Of a stretch of DNA of 64,000 nt, positions 47,911 to 58,849 are shown one piece after another; within the stretch, counting starts at the first letter, position 1; each line of letters starts with the position of its first letter. Source of the stretch: Phymorhynchus buccinoides. Lineage: Eukaryota; Mollusca; Gastropoda; Neogastropoda; Raphitomidae. The notes under the pieces were generated by a model. The model saw nothing but the letters and a program-made list of their open reading frames with translations. It was not told where the DNA came from and did no database searches. The DNA is taken from the NCBI GenBank assembly GCA_017654935.2, contig CM065710.1:27541400-27605399 (forward strand). Reading direction: 5' to 3'. The position numbers and the translations under genes are program-made.

Positions 47911-49060
47911 AGTTTAGGCAATAACATCCAACGACTAGATGGAGACTGTTAGAATAACACAGCGCAGTGCATATAACCTATGACTCTTTAGTTGAACGGG
48001 TTGTTCACATATTCATTGTTTTCCTCTTTCTGTAAGTTATATTTTGTTCTAAGTTTTATTATTAGTTTATAATCATTCTAGTATTAAGTTTATAGGTATG
48101 TTGTTATGTTATTCAGATTTAGTATTTGTATTTTACTAATTATTTTGGCGCTTGTAAACTTTGATAATTTGGATACGCAAGTACGTGCGTGTCTGGGGGG
48201 GATTCTGCCATGTTTTGACTAAGAGAGTAAAGTTGGTTAAACAGAAGAACTGGATACTCTGTTGTTGTATTTCTTGAGTACACGAGCACAGAGACATTGA
48301 AGACCTAGTTTGGATGAATGGCTAAGGTTTATAAAGGAGGGTCCACTGTTATCATGTGAGCATGTCGATTGGATAAAGAGAACGACATAAAAAAAGAACA
48401 GAGAGAAAGTTAGAAAGTTGATGAGAGTTTGGATGAGGAGAGGGGTGGGAGAGGCATGGGGGAATTGAGGCGAAAAGGTAGAAGAGGCCACCAAGTCCTG
48501 ACGCTTGAGGTGGTGGGGATGGGTGTTTTGGCTGGGCACAGCTTCTTTGATTTAAAGACACACGCTGACAGCACACGATTGAATCTTGGGTTTATGGGTA
48601 GCTGTGACCACACAGAAATGTTCCCAGGTTAATTGAGGCTCTTTAAAATGTGTTTCCGCTTGAATTTGGGGGGGTGTATGGTAGTGAGACTGGTCAAACA
48701 CAAGATTTATTTCAACCATAAGAGGAAAAACCACGTGAAACCGTGATTTTGACACGTGATCTCTGTGGGTATTTAATATAAACACGGCCGTTCGGCGTGC
48801 AATGTCCTCTTTAAGAGTGCGTTCTAAAAAAACAAAACAAATTTTTTATGAAAATATATTTTCGCAAAAAGAAGTGGTGTTTAACAAAAAAAGTATTTTG
48901 AGTAGAATGCATCAAAAACAATATTCCAATGAAAAATAATCCTCCGTCAGAAGGGGCTTAAGAACATTTACAGTTTTTTGTTTAACTTAATCAATGAAAC
49001 TGTGTAAATTGTAGAATACCAACGTAGTTAGATTGAGTTTTCATAACCGCACGTTCACGA
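47911..49060. other. No recognisable gene
   Basis: AT-rich sequence to 48240, then mixed-composition DNA. No domain, splice-bounded exon or repeat shared with the window was identified. Confidence 0.4.
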
Positions 49061-49065
49061 ACACA

Positions 49066-49067
49066 CA

Positions 49068-49109
<42 letters not shown>

Positions 49110-49111
49110 TT

Positions 49112-49149
<38 letters not shown>

Positions 49150-49321
49150 CAGAAAAAAGTCCTTAAATTATGATTATTCAGTTATCTCAATAAACATTCG
49201 AGTTCTCTCTCTCTCTCCCTATCTTACTATCTCTCTCTCTCTCTCTCTCTCTCCTCTCCCCCTCCAGCCCTCATCCCTCTCATCCCTCCTCCTCCCTCTC
49301 TCTCTCTCCCTCTCTTCTTCC

Positions 49322-49360
<39 letters not shown>

Positions 49361-49374
49361 ATCTCTCTCTCTGA
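49066..49374. repeat. CT microsatellite region
   Basis: CT runs at 49070-49150, 49205-49255 and 49325-49374, separated by short ordinary sequence. Confidence 0.9.
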
Positions 49375-49624
49375 AAGCTTAATATGCTTCTTTAAATTCA
49401 GAACAAAATAAATGAACATGGCTTGTACCTCGGAAAAGTGTGTTCTGTTTGCTTCGGGGAGGGTTGGGAAGCACACGGAGCTTTTAATACAAAAGCATCT
49501 GGTAGTGTCAAATCAGAGCTTATGGATTGTTTCATCAGGTTGGCATCTCCCCGCGGGCTCCACCTTGTCGTGGTGGGGAGCTTTAAACTAAAGAGAGCCA
49601 GCCCCTCGTTCCCTATCTCAATCA

Positions 49625-49850
49625 TCATTTAATAATAATTAATGGGAAAATGTATACAGCGCCATCTACTATGTAGGCTACAGGGCGCTTTACACAGATT
49701 GAAATGGAATTTTTAAAAATGAACAAAATCAATAACATGACAGACAAAACAATACGGTCAGACTTGGTTTGGCCGGTACAAATGCACATAACAATCCGCA
49801 ACAAACAACTGCTGTGACTACACTACTACTACTACTACTACTATACTTTA
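49625..49850. repeat. Dispersed repeat C, copy 2
   Basis: Matches 46562-46838 (TGTAGGCTACAGGGCGCTTT, GGTTTGGCCGGTA, AACTGCTGTGACTAC) and also ends in a CTA microsatellite (49826-49846). Confidence 0.75.
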
Positions 49851-50049
49851 AATAGGCCCTACTATTTTTGAATGTTTGTGAAACTGTGTGCAACTATTAT
49901 GTATACTTTACTTTTGCGGTCATGGGAAATATTAACTTGTTTACGTTAAATGTGAAAAATTTAGTTTAATGTAATCGATTGTAAATTGTTTTTATTAATC
50001 GAATGGATTTTAATTTATATTATTTTAATGTACATTTTCTTTGTAGTGT

Positions 50050-50170
50050 ATGTGTGTGTGTGTGTGTAAGAATGTGAAGGATCGTGTGGATGGTATGTAA
50101 GCGGTGTTTTTAATATGAATATTTTGGGCAATGGTAAGCGCTTAGCGCTTAAAGGTGAAGCGATATATAA
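50050..50170. repeat. TG run and possible retroposon 3' end
   Basis: A short TG run (50051-50068), then AAGCGCTTAGCGCTTAAAGG and GCGATATATAAATTTTCTTC followed by an AAT microsatellite. This resembles 3' ends of invertebrate retroposons. The assignment is weak. Confidence 0.35.
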
Positions 50171-50283
50171 ATTTTCTTCAAATAATAATACTAAATAATA
50201 CACGTATGCATGTCACACAATTTCGCCCCCCGTCATGAAATAAAGTATATATACCTACAACTAAACAACACACATACACTAGT

Positions 50284-50402
50284 ACGGTGACATACAACAC
50301 ACACGCGCACAGCGCGCGCGACGCGCGCACACACATGCACGCACCACGCACGCACGCACGCAGTCACGCACGCACGCACGCACGCACGCACATGCATACA
50401 TA
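50284..50402. repeat. CA/CG microsatellite
   Basis: Alternating CACG, CGCG and CACA; potential Z-DNA. Confidence 0.9.
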
Positions 50403-50439
50403 CATCATATAGGAGTGTATAGTATACGACCATATGTTA

Positions 50440-50640
50440 CAGTAGAAATGGGAATCAGTGGATTCGGAATCCTACTATTACAATCGGAATTCGAATACAA
50501 TCGGAATTTCTAATTCTACTGGATTTGTTTCTAGTAGAAATTGGAATTCTGATTTCTACTAGTACAAATCGGAATTCGATTTGTACGTACAGACAGTAGA
50601 AAATGGAATCCAGTAAAATTGGAAATCAACATATGTTCCA
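50440..50640. repeat. Degenerate short array (AATCGGAATTC-like)
   Basis: Units of TAGTAGAAATCGGAATTC type repeat imperfectly about eight times, in mixed orientation. Confidence 0.6.
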
Positions 50641-50694
50641 GTGTAAGAGAAGACAAGACAAAACGAGGGTGCAGTTGATAGTTTAAGAGCAGAA

Positions 50695-51118
50695 TCATTG
50701 ACTTAATCCCTTGACGGCAGCACTAGAAAGACAACCTAATCCTTGGGCGGCAGCACTAGAAAAAGACACTAATCTCTTTGGCGCAGCCTAGAAAGACAAT
50801 CTAATCCTTGGCTGCAGCACTAGAAAAGGCAAACCTAATCCCTTTGGCGCAGCACGAGAAAAGGACAAACCTAATCATTGTGCTGCAGCATAGAAACAAG
50901 TGCAAACGTATCCTTGGTTGAAGCACTAGGAATAGACAACATTAATCCCTTTGGCCTGCAGCACTAGAAGGACAGTGCCCCTAGTCCCTTTGGCTGCAGC
51001 ACTAGAAAAGATCGTGCAAACCTAATCCCTTTGGCTGCAGCACTAGGAAAAGGACCACCTAATCCTTGAGTGTAACCTTAGCAAGCCGACCTAACCCTTA
51101 GGCTGGAAGCACTAGAAA
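50695..51118. repeat. Noisy ~36 bp minisatellite
   Basis: About 12 units with TAATCCCTTTGGCTGCAGCA and CTAGAAAAGACA. Many small indels are present, as in the other noisy arrays. Confidence 0.85.
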
Positions 51119-51360
51119 GACAGTGCAACCAAATCTGAATCTGAAGTGTGGCGGGATGCAGCGGGAGACATTGAAAACGTAAATCTGTCACCACATAACG
51201 TAAGGGCCTCTCTCATCCAAAATGGCCATAATTGTGGCCTGAACGACACAGAAGAAGAAGAGCAATTCCTGACCTGACCTGACCTGCCTAGCCCTGCTCT
51301 CAATCTATAGCATCGTGAGTTTTTGGGCGAAACGAAAGTGACACGCGCAACCGCTAATCC

Positions 51361-51575
51361 TAGGAAGACGGGGTAAAAAGCGCATGGGAGGGTAAGAAAG
51401 GCCACCCCAATTATCTCATGAAAATAAGCAAATTTCAGTCTCATTTTGCCATGAGACGAGCGTTAATGTATAGCAATCGTCTCATGGGCAAATTTGACTG
51501 ACAATTTATTTATTTCATGAGATAATTGGGGGTGGGCTTCTTACCCGCCAATGCGCTTTTTACCCCGTCTCCCCT
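51361..51575. mobile_element. Hairpin MITE, copy 2
   Basis: A 215 bp homologue of 46847-47063. Its ends are GGAAGACGGGGTAAAAAGCG and the reverse complement of CGCTTTTTACCCCGTCTCCC. Both inverted-repeat arms are better preserved than in copy 1. Confidence 0.85.
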
Positions 51576-51599
51576 AAGATAATGCGATCAATACAATGA

Positions 51600-51848
51600 T
51601 ACTTGCCTTGTGAGCAGGACCGACGTTGACGCGGCAAGGCTGGGACGTGGTTCGAAAGTTGACATGGCAGGGCAAGGTTGTGGCAAAGGTTGACGTGGTA
51701 AGGCAAGGTTGTGGCGAAAGTTGACGTGGTTAGGCAAGATTGTGGCGAAAGTTGACGTGGTAAGGCACAGGAACATGGCGAAAGTTGACGTGGTAAGGCA
51801 GAGACATGGCGAAATTTTTTGTGTTTTTTTTTTTTTTTTTTTCTTTTT

Positions 51849-51902
<54 letters not shown>

Positions 51903-52600
51903 CCTTGTTTGTTTTTTTTAGTGGTAAGGCCAGGGAACATGGCGAAAGTGAGGTGGTAAGGCAGGGACATGGCGAAAGTTGAGTGGTAAGGCAGGGACAA
52001 TGGCGGAAAGTTGACAGGATAAGCAGGGAATGGCGAAAGTTGACTTGGTAAGGCAGGGACACGGCGAAGCTGAGCGTTGTAAGCATGAACATGGCGAAAG
52101 TGACATGCTAAGACAGACTTGGCAAATGTTGACGTGGTAAGCGGGGACATGCGAAGTGAGGTGGTAAGAAGGGACATGCGAATATTGACAGGTAAGGCAG
52201 GGACATGGCGAAAGGTGACGTGGTAAGGCAGGGACATGGCGAAAATTAACGTGGTAAGGCAGGGACATGGCGAAAGATGAGGTGGTAAGGCAGGGACATG
52301 GCGAAAGTTGACATGGTAAGGCAGGGACATGGCGAAAGTCGACGTGGTAAGGCAGGGACATGGCGAAAGTTGACGTGGTAAGGCATGAACATGGCGAAAG
52401 TTGACATGCTAAGACAAGGACTTGGCGAATGTTGACGTGGTAAGGCAGGAACATGGCGAAAGTTCACACGGCAAGGCAGGAACATGGCGAAAGTTGACGT
52501 AGTAAGGCAGGGACATGGCGAAAGTTGACGTCGTAAGGCAGGGACATGGCGAAAGTTGACGTGGTGAGGCAGGGACATGGCGAAGGTGACGTGTTAAGGC
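51600..52600. repeat. 31 bp minisatellite
   Basis: About 30 units of GTTGACGTGGTAAGGCAGGG plus ACATGGCGAAA. Units are regular from 52200 to 52580 and indel-rich from 51930 to 52200. It is interrupted by a T run (51820-51920). Long minus-strand open frames are repeat translations. Confidence 0.95.
51820..51920. repeat. Poly-T tract inside the minisatellite
   Basis: About 90 T with a few C and G. It could be an inserted A tail or a sequencing artefact. No retroposon body is attached. Confidence 0.85.
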
Positions 52601-52619
52601 AAGGCAGTCTTCGTCCAGA

Positions 52620-53045
52620 TGGCTTCCCGTCATGACTGATTATAGAAGCAAACCAACAGAATCAGGGAAGGTTAAAGGATTATATATTAAGAATAATAAT
52701 AAAAAAGAAAGAAACGAAAATATAATAACTATAATAAAATAGGAGGAGACCACTACTTGTTCAAATCACAACAAGTTGTGGATATATCCTGACATTTGCC
52801 TACAAGTAAAATAATAGTTTTATGACCCAAAAAGGCAAAATATATAAAAACATTAATAATATAAAAACACTTAAAAAAGAAACTAAAAAAACAACAAACA
52901 GGGAAACTATTATTATAATTATAATTTTCTCAGTGACTAATATTTTATTTTACTTGAAAAAGCGTTGTGGATTTTAGTTCTTAGGACGTATTTATGCCTA
53001 CTTGAGTGAACGAGATGGTCTATTCGTTTTGAATCAACATAATTA
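52620..53045. other. AT-rich, no recognisable feature
   Basis: Unique AT-rich sequence between the minisatellite and the Tc1-like relic. Confidence 0.4.
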
Positions 53046-53049
53046 TATA

Positions 53050-53966
53050 CTGTCAAAAAAAAGATACGCATAACTTGTAGGTCTAGTCAAAGTTTCATCT
53101 TAATTTCAAAACTTAATAGAAAATCACACAATGCGAATTTCGTTTTGACATTTGACATGGTGCTAGCTGGATGTATGGCGAGTGCATGTGTATCCTCAAA
53201 TTATTCAGTCAGTTGATATCCTTGGGTGTGGGGGCTGTCAGAACAGTAGGGTGTGACCGCCTTGAACAGCAATAAGTGCCTGGGACACTATCAGCATGGG
53301 ACGTGATCAGACGGTGGATGTCTTCTGTGGGATGAAGTCCTACTCCTCCTGCCGTGCTTTCAACAATTTGCGGTGATTCACTGGCAACATCGTCTCGGCA
53401 GTGCACGCGTCTATCCAGTTCATCCATGAAATGTGTTCTTTTGGGTTCATGTCTGATGATATGGCTGGCCAGAGAATTTCGTGGAGGTGATTGTCGATGA
53501 GCAACTGGGTACCGAGTCGCACAGTATGAGGTCCGAGCCTCGTGCTGCAGGAACACAGCGTTAATGTCGTACAGAAGAGGAAGGACGTATGGACACAGAA
53601 TGTCCTTAGGTAGTGCTCCGCAGTTAGGCGCCCTTGCACCAACACTAACGGAATTCCCTTTCGTAGACATTTGCGAACAAAGTGTTAACTCTGTGTTCAC
53701 GAAAATTGCATTAAATGCTATCCATGCATGGCACGTGGGCATGGAAAAAAAAATCGCTTTTCTGACATTTTAGGCACTGTCGGCTGTGTGCGATTTGCGC
53801 CATGAGCAGATGAGAAAGAAACATTGAGCAGCGATCATGACAAGGACCAATGGGTGAAAACTTCTAGTAGTTTGGAAGGATATGCGTTGCTTTGCGCAAT
53901 ACAATGCTGCATATACAATGACGGCAACGACATTTGAAAAAAGTATGCGTTTCTTTTTTTGGACAG
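53050..53966 (-). mobile_element. Tc1-like DNA transposon relic
   Basis: The ends CTGTCAAAAAAAAGATACGC and, in reverse complement, CTGTCCAAAAAAAGAAACGC are terminal inverted repeats in a TA-rich context. On the minus strand, pieces of a Tc1-type transposase can be read in shifted frames: an RLTAEHYL segment, an ARPHTVR-like block with the N/D...ARPHT pattern, a WPAISSDMNPKEHI block (WPA-SPDLNPIEH pattern of the DDE domain), and DELDRRVHCRD. At about 0.9 kb it is shorter than usual, and it is inactive. Confidence 0.8.
53209..53742 (-). pseudogene. Tc1-like transposase fragment
   Basis: Frameshifted C-terminal part of a Tc1-type DDE transposase, which would cut and join the element at TA sites. 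The second Asp and the third acidic residue of the catalytic triad fall in the ARPHT-like and SSDMNPKEHI segments, in different frames. The N-terminal DNA-binding helix-turn-helix region was not found. Confidence 0.75.
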
Positions 53967-54164
53967 TTATATTATCAACATACACAAAATGCAGCTAAAA
54001 CCGTCAGTTGTTCCCCTCAAAATTCTTGTGGAGTTTGATAGTAACAACCAATAGACAAAAGATATTCTAAGGACATTTGGGCTGGAATTTTCTTCTGCTG
54101 GGTAGTAGAAATAGGCCATGGTACATCCCCACTTCATGTCTCGAGGAATTTAGGACAGTTGACA

Positions 54165-54590
54165 TTACCATGTGAAAGAGTGGCACAGTCGGGGTAACGC
54201 GTTCGCCTTCGTATTAAGTAAACCCGAGTTCGAAACCTGGTAGTGGGTACAGGGGATTTTTTCCTCTCAACTTTGCACCAGGCCTTATGGTCTGGTCTGA
54301 ACGTGGATGGAGTCTTTCTGGGATGAGACGATAACCGAGGAGGTCCGGTGTGCCCATGCACTTAGCACAACGTTAATCCCAGTAGCAACGGAAAAGTTAT
54401 CATTTGGTCAAAACTTAACACCCACCACCCACCCTTCCTTGCTCATCGATCACACAAAAAATCAATAAAATATAAAACAATGTGTGGCGCGTCCTCTGGC
54501 TGCGGACGCTCTCTCCAGGGTGGGAGCGACACGAATTTCATCAGATGATGCTCTCGTGACAATAAAGTACCTAATACTGACACTAATTAG
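54165..54590 (+). mobile_element. tRNA-headed SINE, family B
   Basis: A head with TGGCACAGTCGGGGTAACGC and the B-box-like GAGTTCGAAACC is followed by a body containing GGGATGAGACGATAACCGAG and GGTCCGGTGTGC, a module common in invertebrate SINEs. A tail segment follows (GCGTCCTCTGGCTGCGGACG), ending near an AATAAAGTACCTAATACT motif. Confidence 0.65.
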
Positions 54591-54599
54591 GGGATGGCC

Positions 54600-54900
54600 T
54601 CCAAAGGCCGACTTAAAATTAATTGTCTCCTAATTTGAATGCCAAAGGCGTCACAGTTTTATATACTTCCAATATCTTTATCGACATTCCTGGTATTGTA
54701 GTAGGCCTACCTCCAGGATCGTCCCATCATTACATCTATTAATTCATCCCACATGTGCCTGTTCCAGGTCGGAGGACGTTTAATCGGATGTTCATTCAAG
54801 GCGCCACAGCCTTGCTAAATGGTTATTGCAAGACCAGAAAAACACCCTTTTCTATACAAGGTATTAGATAATTAAGTGTTATTAAAAAGTAAGGAAATGG
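54600..54900. other. No recognisable feature
   Basis: Ordinary sequence between the SINE and the LINE fragment. Confidence 0.4.
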
Positions 54901-54929
54901 ATCAATTTTTGCTTGCAAAATTTTCCGGG

Positions 54930-55180
54930 GCCTTCGCCCCCTGGCAGCAGCTCCTCATCCCTCAGTGTCGGACGCAAGCAATATCGCCAGAGTTCCTTCT
55001 TTCCCCCGGACAATCAGGGAGTGGAACAACCTGCCTACATCAGCAGTTTTACGTCCTCTTGGTCTGAATCAGACACATATGGGACATTTGTAAATACAAA
55101 GATGGTGGTGGGAACAATACTGGAGGCAATGCCCGGAGGCAGTACGAAACCAGTAAAGTCCCGATTTTTTAAATATTAAT
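54930..55180 (+). mobile_element. 3' end of a CR1/Jockey-type LINE
   Basis: In one frame SFFPRTIREWNNLPTSAV can be read, a C-terminal signature of many non-LTR polymerases. It is followed by a 3' UTR with CAAAGATGGTGGTGGGAACA and CAATGCCCGGAGGCAGTAC. The same UTR occurs reversed at 61985-62060. The rest of the element is absent. Confidence 0.7.
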
Positions 55181-55582
55181 ACAGATAGCTGTAGCGGTGA
55201 CCACGCCTCGGTTAAAACCTCATCGGCTATGGCACCACCACAAGTTAGTATAATGTGTAATATATATCGTACTCTCTCTCATGATGATTTTCTTTTGTAG
55301 GCCCTACAGCATGCAGCGTATTGCGTAGGGAAACTAGAATGACGATAAATATTAACTTAGACGGTTCAAATTCAAGTGTTCTCTCTCCGATGTCAGCTCA
55401 CCTTCTCATTTTCATTTACATCGGTTATAATGAACTATAAATCGCCCCAAATACCTTATAACCGATGTTCTGATACAAGAAACAGTACACGCAAAAGAAC
55501 ACGCAAGGGACATAATTCTGTCACACGCACTCTTTCGTACCGAAAAAACAATAACCGTCTACAGTTATTCCTCACGACGAAA

Positions 55583-55941
55583 ATGGCAGACGACGATCAA
55601 ACACTACCGAAGAAAACAGCGACCAAAAAGAAAGGACTGCCTCCCATTTCGCCCAGAAATGGCACAACCACAACCGAAAATGGAAGTGCACCAACAACAA
55701 CACGCAGAAAGAAGAAAAAGCCGGTTGAAACGACAGAAAATGGGCAAGTTTCGGACGAAGTTGAGAAACCTACTCCTCGACGTCGAGCCAGATCAGCTAC
55801 GCCTGGAGGCAAAAAAGCTGCCAGCAAGACGGAAGGGGGTGCGGAAGGGGAAGGAGAGGTTGAGAAATCTGCAACGACCACTACCCCGAAGAAGATGAAG
55901 CGAAAACCCAAACCTAAAGCTGAAGGAGAGGAAGGTCCCCC
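55583..55941 (+). CDS. TMEM237: TMEM237 exon 1 (N-terminal, lysine-rich)
   Basis: The start is the ATG at 55583 in a good context (CGAAAATGG). The product begins MADDDQTLPKKTATKKKGLP and is disordered, rich in Lys, Thr and Glu, with basic clusters (RRKKKKP, KKMKRKPKPK). Such a tail precedes the membrane part of TMEM237, a four-pass protein of the ciliary transition zone, and the assignment rests on the downstream exons. A strong donor, GTGAGC, follows at 55942 and leaves phase 2. It joins in frame to the CAG acceptor ending at 57114. The 5' UTR and promoter are not defined. Confidence 0.7.
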
Positions 55942-56019
55942 GTGAGCGAGACAGAAGCGCCCAAGTGCACAGGAGAGTAAACAATATTAAGTGTGGAATT
56001 GAGTTTTAGTTCCTCAACT

Positions 56020-56020
<1 letters not shown>

Positions 56021-56054
<34 letters not shown>
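56021..56054. repeat. Poly-C tract in TMEM237 intron 1
   Basis: A run of 34 C; length uncertain. Confidence 0.9.
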
Positions 56055-56660
56055 TTTCCGCAACTTCAGTCTATTCTTCATCTTGTTTTTTTCTTTTCTG
56101 TGCATTTCTTCATGAATAGATTATAACTTTGAGAATGTATGTTCATTAGCTATTAAGTGAGAATAAACATGATCTGCTTAACATGTCTGAACACGTATAT
56201 TACTATATATTTGTGATTTTTTATTATTTTTAAATTGTAATGTGTGTGTATGCGCGCGTGTGTGCACGCTTGTATATATGTATTCGCATGCATTCATAAA
56301 ATGTGTGTGAACGTGCATGTGTGTCCCAGCTGCATATTGTCAAAGATATTCTAAAAGGGTAAGATGGACTACTTAAGAGCTCGGCGAACCGGGCTGATAG
56401 AGTTATCGTTAGTGGCGACAGTACACCATTCACAGTGGAGGCTATCCAAAAACTCAGACTGGAACTTGAACGGATAATTCAACTGGCCTATCGACGTGTA
56501 AAATGTGTCCTGTTTAAAAGGGACATAACCAGTGTTTCTGTCCTCACTACTCATATAGGGAAAAGAGACCGGATGCTTATCTTCCCCTGTACAGTCTTTG
56601 ATATTGTACAGAGTACAGAGCAAGAGCACAGACCCCAAGAGCAGCCATTCACTTTATTAA

Positions 56661-56909
56661 CCCTTTCGCCGCCAGCCATTTTTCAGCCAAAAAATACCAT
56701 TAAAACTTAACTGGGTAGAGAAAATAAAACATCTGCAATATTGCGAATTCCTCTGTGAACATATATAACATTAGGCCTATCCTTACCTCCCAACATTAAG
56801 AAAATAGGGTCTTTTGGATAACAGGTCCTGATTTGATGCCTTTTAGTGACATGGGTGTTAAACCATTGTGGTGCTAAAATCTAAAAATGCGACATTGGCG
56901 GTGAAAGGG
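56661..56909. mobile_element. TTAA-flanked MITE, family 1 (piggyBac-like)
   Basis: A 249 bp element flanked by TTAA (56657-56660 and 56910-56913). Its ends are CCCTTTCGCCGCCA and TGGCGGTGAAAGGG, inverted repeats with one mismatch. TTAA targets and ends starting with CCC are the hallmark of piggyBac-type elements. It has no coding capacity. It lies in TMEM237 intron 1. Confidence 0.85.
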
Positions 56910-57114
56910 TTAAGAAGGCATTGTAAACTGTACCATGATGAATAAAATTGGCCTGTTTGAAAGTCAACTATAATGCAAGGGTCATTGAACAGTTTGATCC
57001 TGACCTTACAATTACAAGTTACTAGTTAGCAACATCCGCAGAACGATTCCACTTTGCTCTTATATAAAGTAATAAAGTACATGTATGTCATTATCCACAG
57101 GATGTAGGAGGCAG

Positions 57115-57224
57115 CAAAACCAGCCTGATCAAAGAAAGCGGCGGCAGCGGCAGCGAAGCCACTCCCAGAAAGAAAGGCAAGAAAAAGAAAGGTGCCGCCA
57201 AGAAACGCAGAACCAGTTCCGAAG
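57115..57224 (+). CDS. TMEM237: TMEM237 exon 2
   Basis: Encodes KTSLIKESGGSGSEATPRKK and then a GKKKKGAAKKRRTSSE stretch, similar in style to exon 1. The donor is GTATTT at 57225, leaving phase 1. Two acceptors are possible: a CAG ending at 57100 has the better context but gives a stop when joined to the GTGAGC donor of exon 1, while the CAG ending at 57114 keeps the frame open. I chose the second. An unseen intermediate exon would be another solution. Confidence 0.6.
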
Positions 57225-57868
57225 GTATTTGGTATTTTGGTATTTGGTATTATATATTCTAGTTACAGAGACTTCTCTCTCTGAAATTTGGGCTGCACCC
57301 ACCAGAGAGTGTAATGTGTTGCGGCAAGTGCAGCACCATCCTTTTTTTGGGGTGGGGTGGGGGAGTTGGGGGGGGTGAGACAGGGTGAGGAGAGGAGCAC
57401 TTGGAAACCTAGCTATCAATTTGGTCATACCAAGCAGTGGGATTTCTCCCTGATCTTATCAACTTTTTAACTGCCGTGGGAATGATCTTACTGCGTACAG
57501 CTCCCCCGAAGACGGAGTGTGGCTGCACACATGGCAGGGTAATCAAAAACGGCCGCACACACCGTAATGTTCTCATCCCTAGCTTGATGCATTTGTACCT
57601 TAAGTGTTCAAGTGCTTCTCGCTGTTGGGATGATCCCTGGAGTCTTTTAGCCAGGGTAAGCCAACCAACCAACCAACCAACTGTGTACAAGCGCACTGGT
57701 CCAACTAGCTTTAAGTCCCCATCCGAAGGACTCGACGTTCAGTTCGATTTTCCTGTTGAGCTAGAAAGAAAAGGCGAGGCCAGGATTCGAACCCAGGGTC
57801 ACTCACGCATTGAAAAACTGGCAGGCGAGCGTCTTTTATTTTTAACCACTCTGCCACCTTCCTTTCAG
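57225..57868 (-). mobile_element. Family A SINE making up TMEM237 intron 2
   Basis: The whole 644 bp intron is SINE-derived. Directly at the donor begin GTATTTGGTATTTTGGTATT units, the SINE tail read in reverse. The body follows (TTAAGTCCCCATCCGAAGGA) and then the head (GGATTCGAACCC, TTAACCACTCTGCCA), whose 5' end lies about 10 bases before the acceptor CTTTCAG. A second repeat fragment (57495-57690, with GACGGAGTGTGGCTGC and a CCAA microsatellite) is nested in the body. Homologous copies are at 7195-7625 and 39185-39690. Confidence 0.75.
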
Positions 57869-58084
57869 GGCAAGGTGACGGCGCGGACGACGACCTTGCG
57901 GGCGACGGCTACTTGACCGCCGACCTTGCGGACATCCGGGAGGACGTGGTGGGGATGGAGACGAGGGTGGAGGAAGGGGATGGGGAGGGAGGGGCGATGA
58001 AGACGGCGGCCATGATGCAGTACAAGACGGCCGCCACCATCCTGCACAGCCAGCCCACCGACAAGATCTTCATCGAAAACAACC
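57869..58084 (+). CDS. TMEM237: TMEM237 exon 3
   Basis: A 216 bp exon, phase 1-1, with acceptor CCTTTCAG and donor GTAGGT. Acidic start GQGDGADDDLAGDGYL, then MKTAAMMQYKTAATILH and QPTDKIFIENN. The last segment matches the conserved TMEM237 stretch QPTDKVFIEKNR that precedes the membrane region. Its last base C joins GG of the next exon to form the Arg of ENNRGFKG, as in the family. This is the most diagnostic exon after the membrane exon. Confidence 0.85.
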
Positions 58085-58439
58085 GTAGGTTGTTCTTCAT
58101 CTTTCCATAAGACTTTTGGGCTCACTTTTTGAAGTGAGTCTATAGTGTGAGTCATGGGGACACCGGGGAGTCTTTTGTATAAATAGTTCCCCCACCTTCT
58201 GGAAGTTCTGTGCTTGTAACTTCCTCTAATCTGTCACTTTCTTTGACTCTGCCTTTTCCCTTTGCTTACTGTCATCTACTATCTTTCTGCCTTTCCGGTC
58301 CATTCTCCTGCCTTTTTTTTTAATGAAACACTTTCAAAAAGATTTCCTCCAGCCGAAGTCGGACTTGCTGGGCCTAACTGTTTCTTAGTTAGGTGCATAA
58401 CGGCAGCATGACGCATCTGCGCTCATAATTGACAGGAAA

Positions 58440-58600
58440 CTGTCTGAGCGATGGAAGAAGAAGAAGAAGAAGTATGATAAATGTTCGGTTGTGTGTGTGT
58501 GTGTTGTGTCCGTGGTCTAATCTCCAAACTTTAACGTTGGCATTTTCTCGGGAAATAGAAGGCATACATTGTTCAAACTTTGCACACATATAGATGTCTA
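58440..58600 (+). repeat. Fragment of the inverted-repeat family
   Basis: An AAG microsatellite, then GTTCGGTTGTGTGTG, CCAAACTTTAACGTTG and CATTTTCTC, as in about 380-520. Short and diverged. Confidence 0.55.
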
Positions 58601-58744
58601 TGCAAGCTTTCAATCAATAATGATTTGAATAATTAAATACTTAAAACAACACTGTAAACAAATAACAAACAGATAACATTTTAGATTAGTGGGTTAGAGA
58701 GTATTCAACAGGCAACATGAGTTAAGAAACTCATCAACACTGAA

Positions 58745-58815
58745 AGCCTCCATTGGTAGAGTGTCTGTCTGTCATGCCAATGGTTCCGTGGTCCGATTCT
58801 CGGCACGGGCACCTT
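58745..58815 (+). mobile_element. tRNA-Asp-like SINE head
   Basis: GCCTCCATTGGTAGAGTG and GTGGTCCGATTCTCGGCAC fit A and B boxes. An anticodon-like CTGTCAT lies between. The acceptor arm does not pair, so this is a retroposed head and not a functional tRNA. An A-rich stretch follows. Confidence 0.5.
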
Positions 58816-58849
58816 TTAAAAAAAAATTTGTAGTTGTATCCATTAATGA

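Noticed and set aside
51560..52454. Minus-strand open frames with HVPALPRQLSPCPCLTT repeats
   Set aside because: Translation of the 31 bp minisatellite and a T run, with no independent support.
53209..53742. A novel 177-residue protein
   Set aside because: Its segments match Tc1-type transposase only when frames are switched, so it is a pseudogene.
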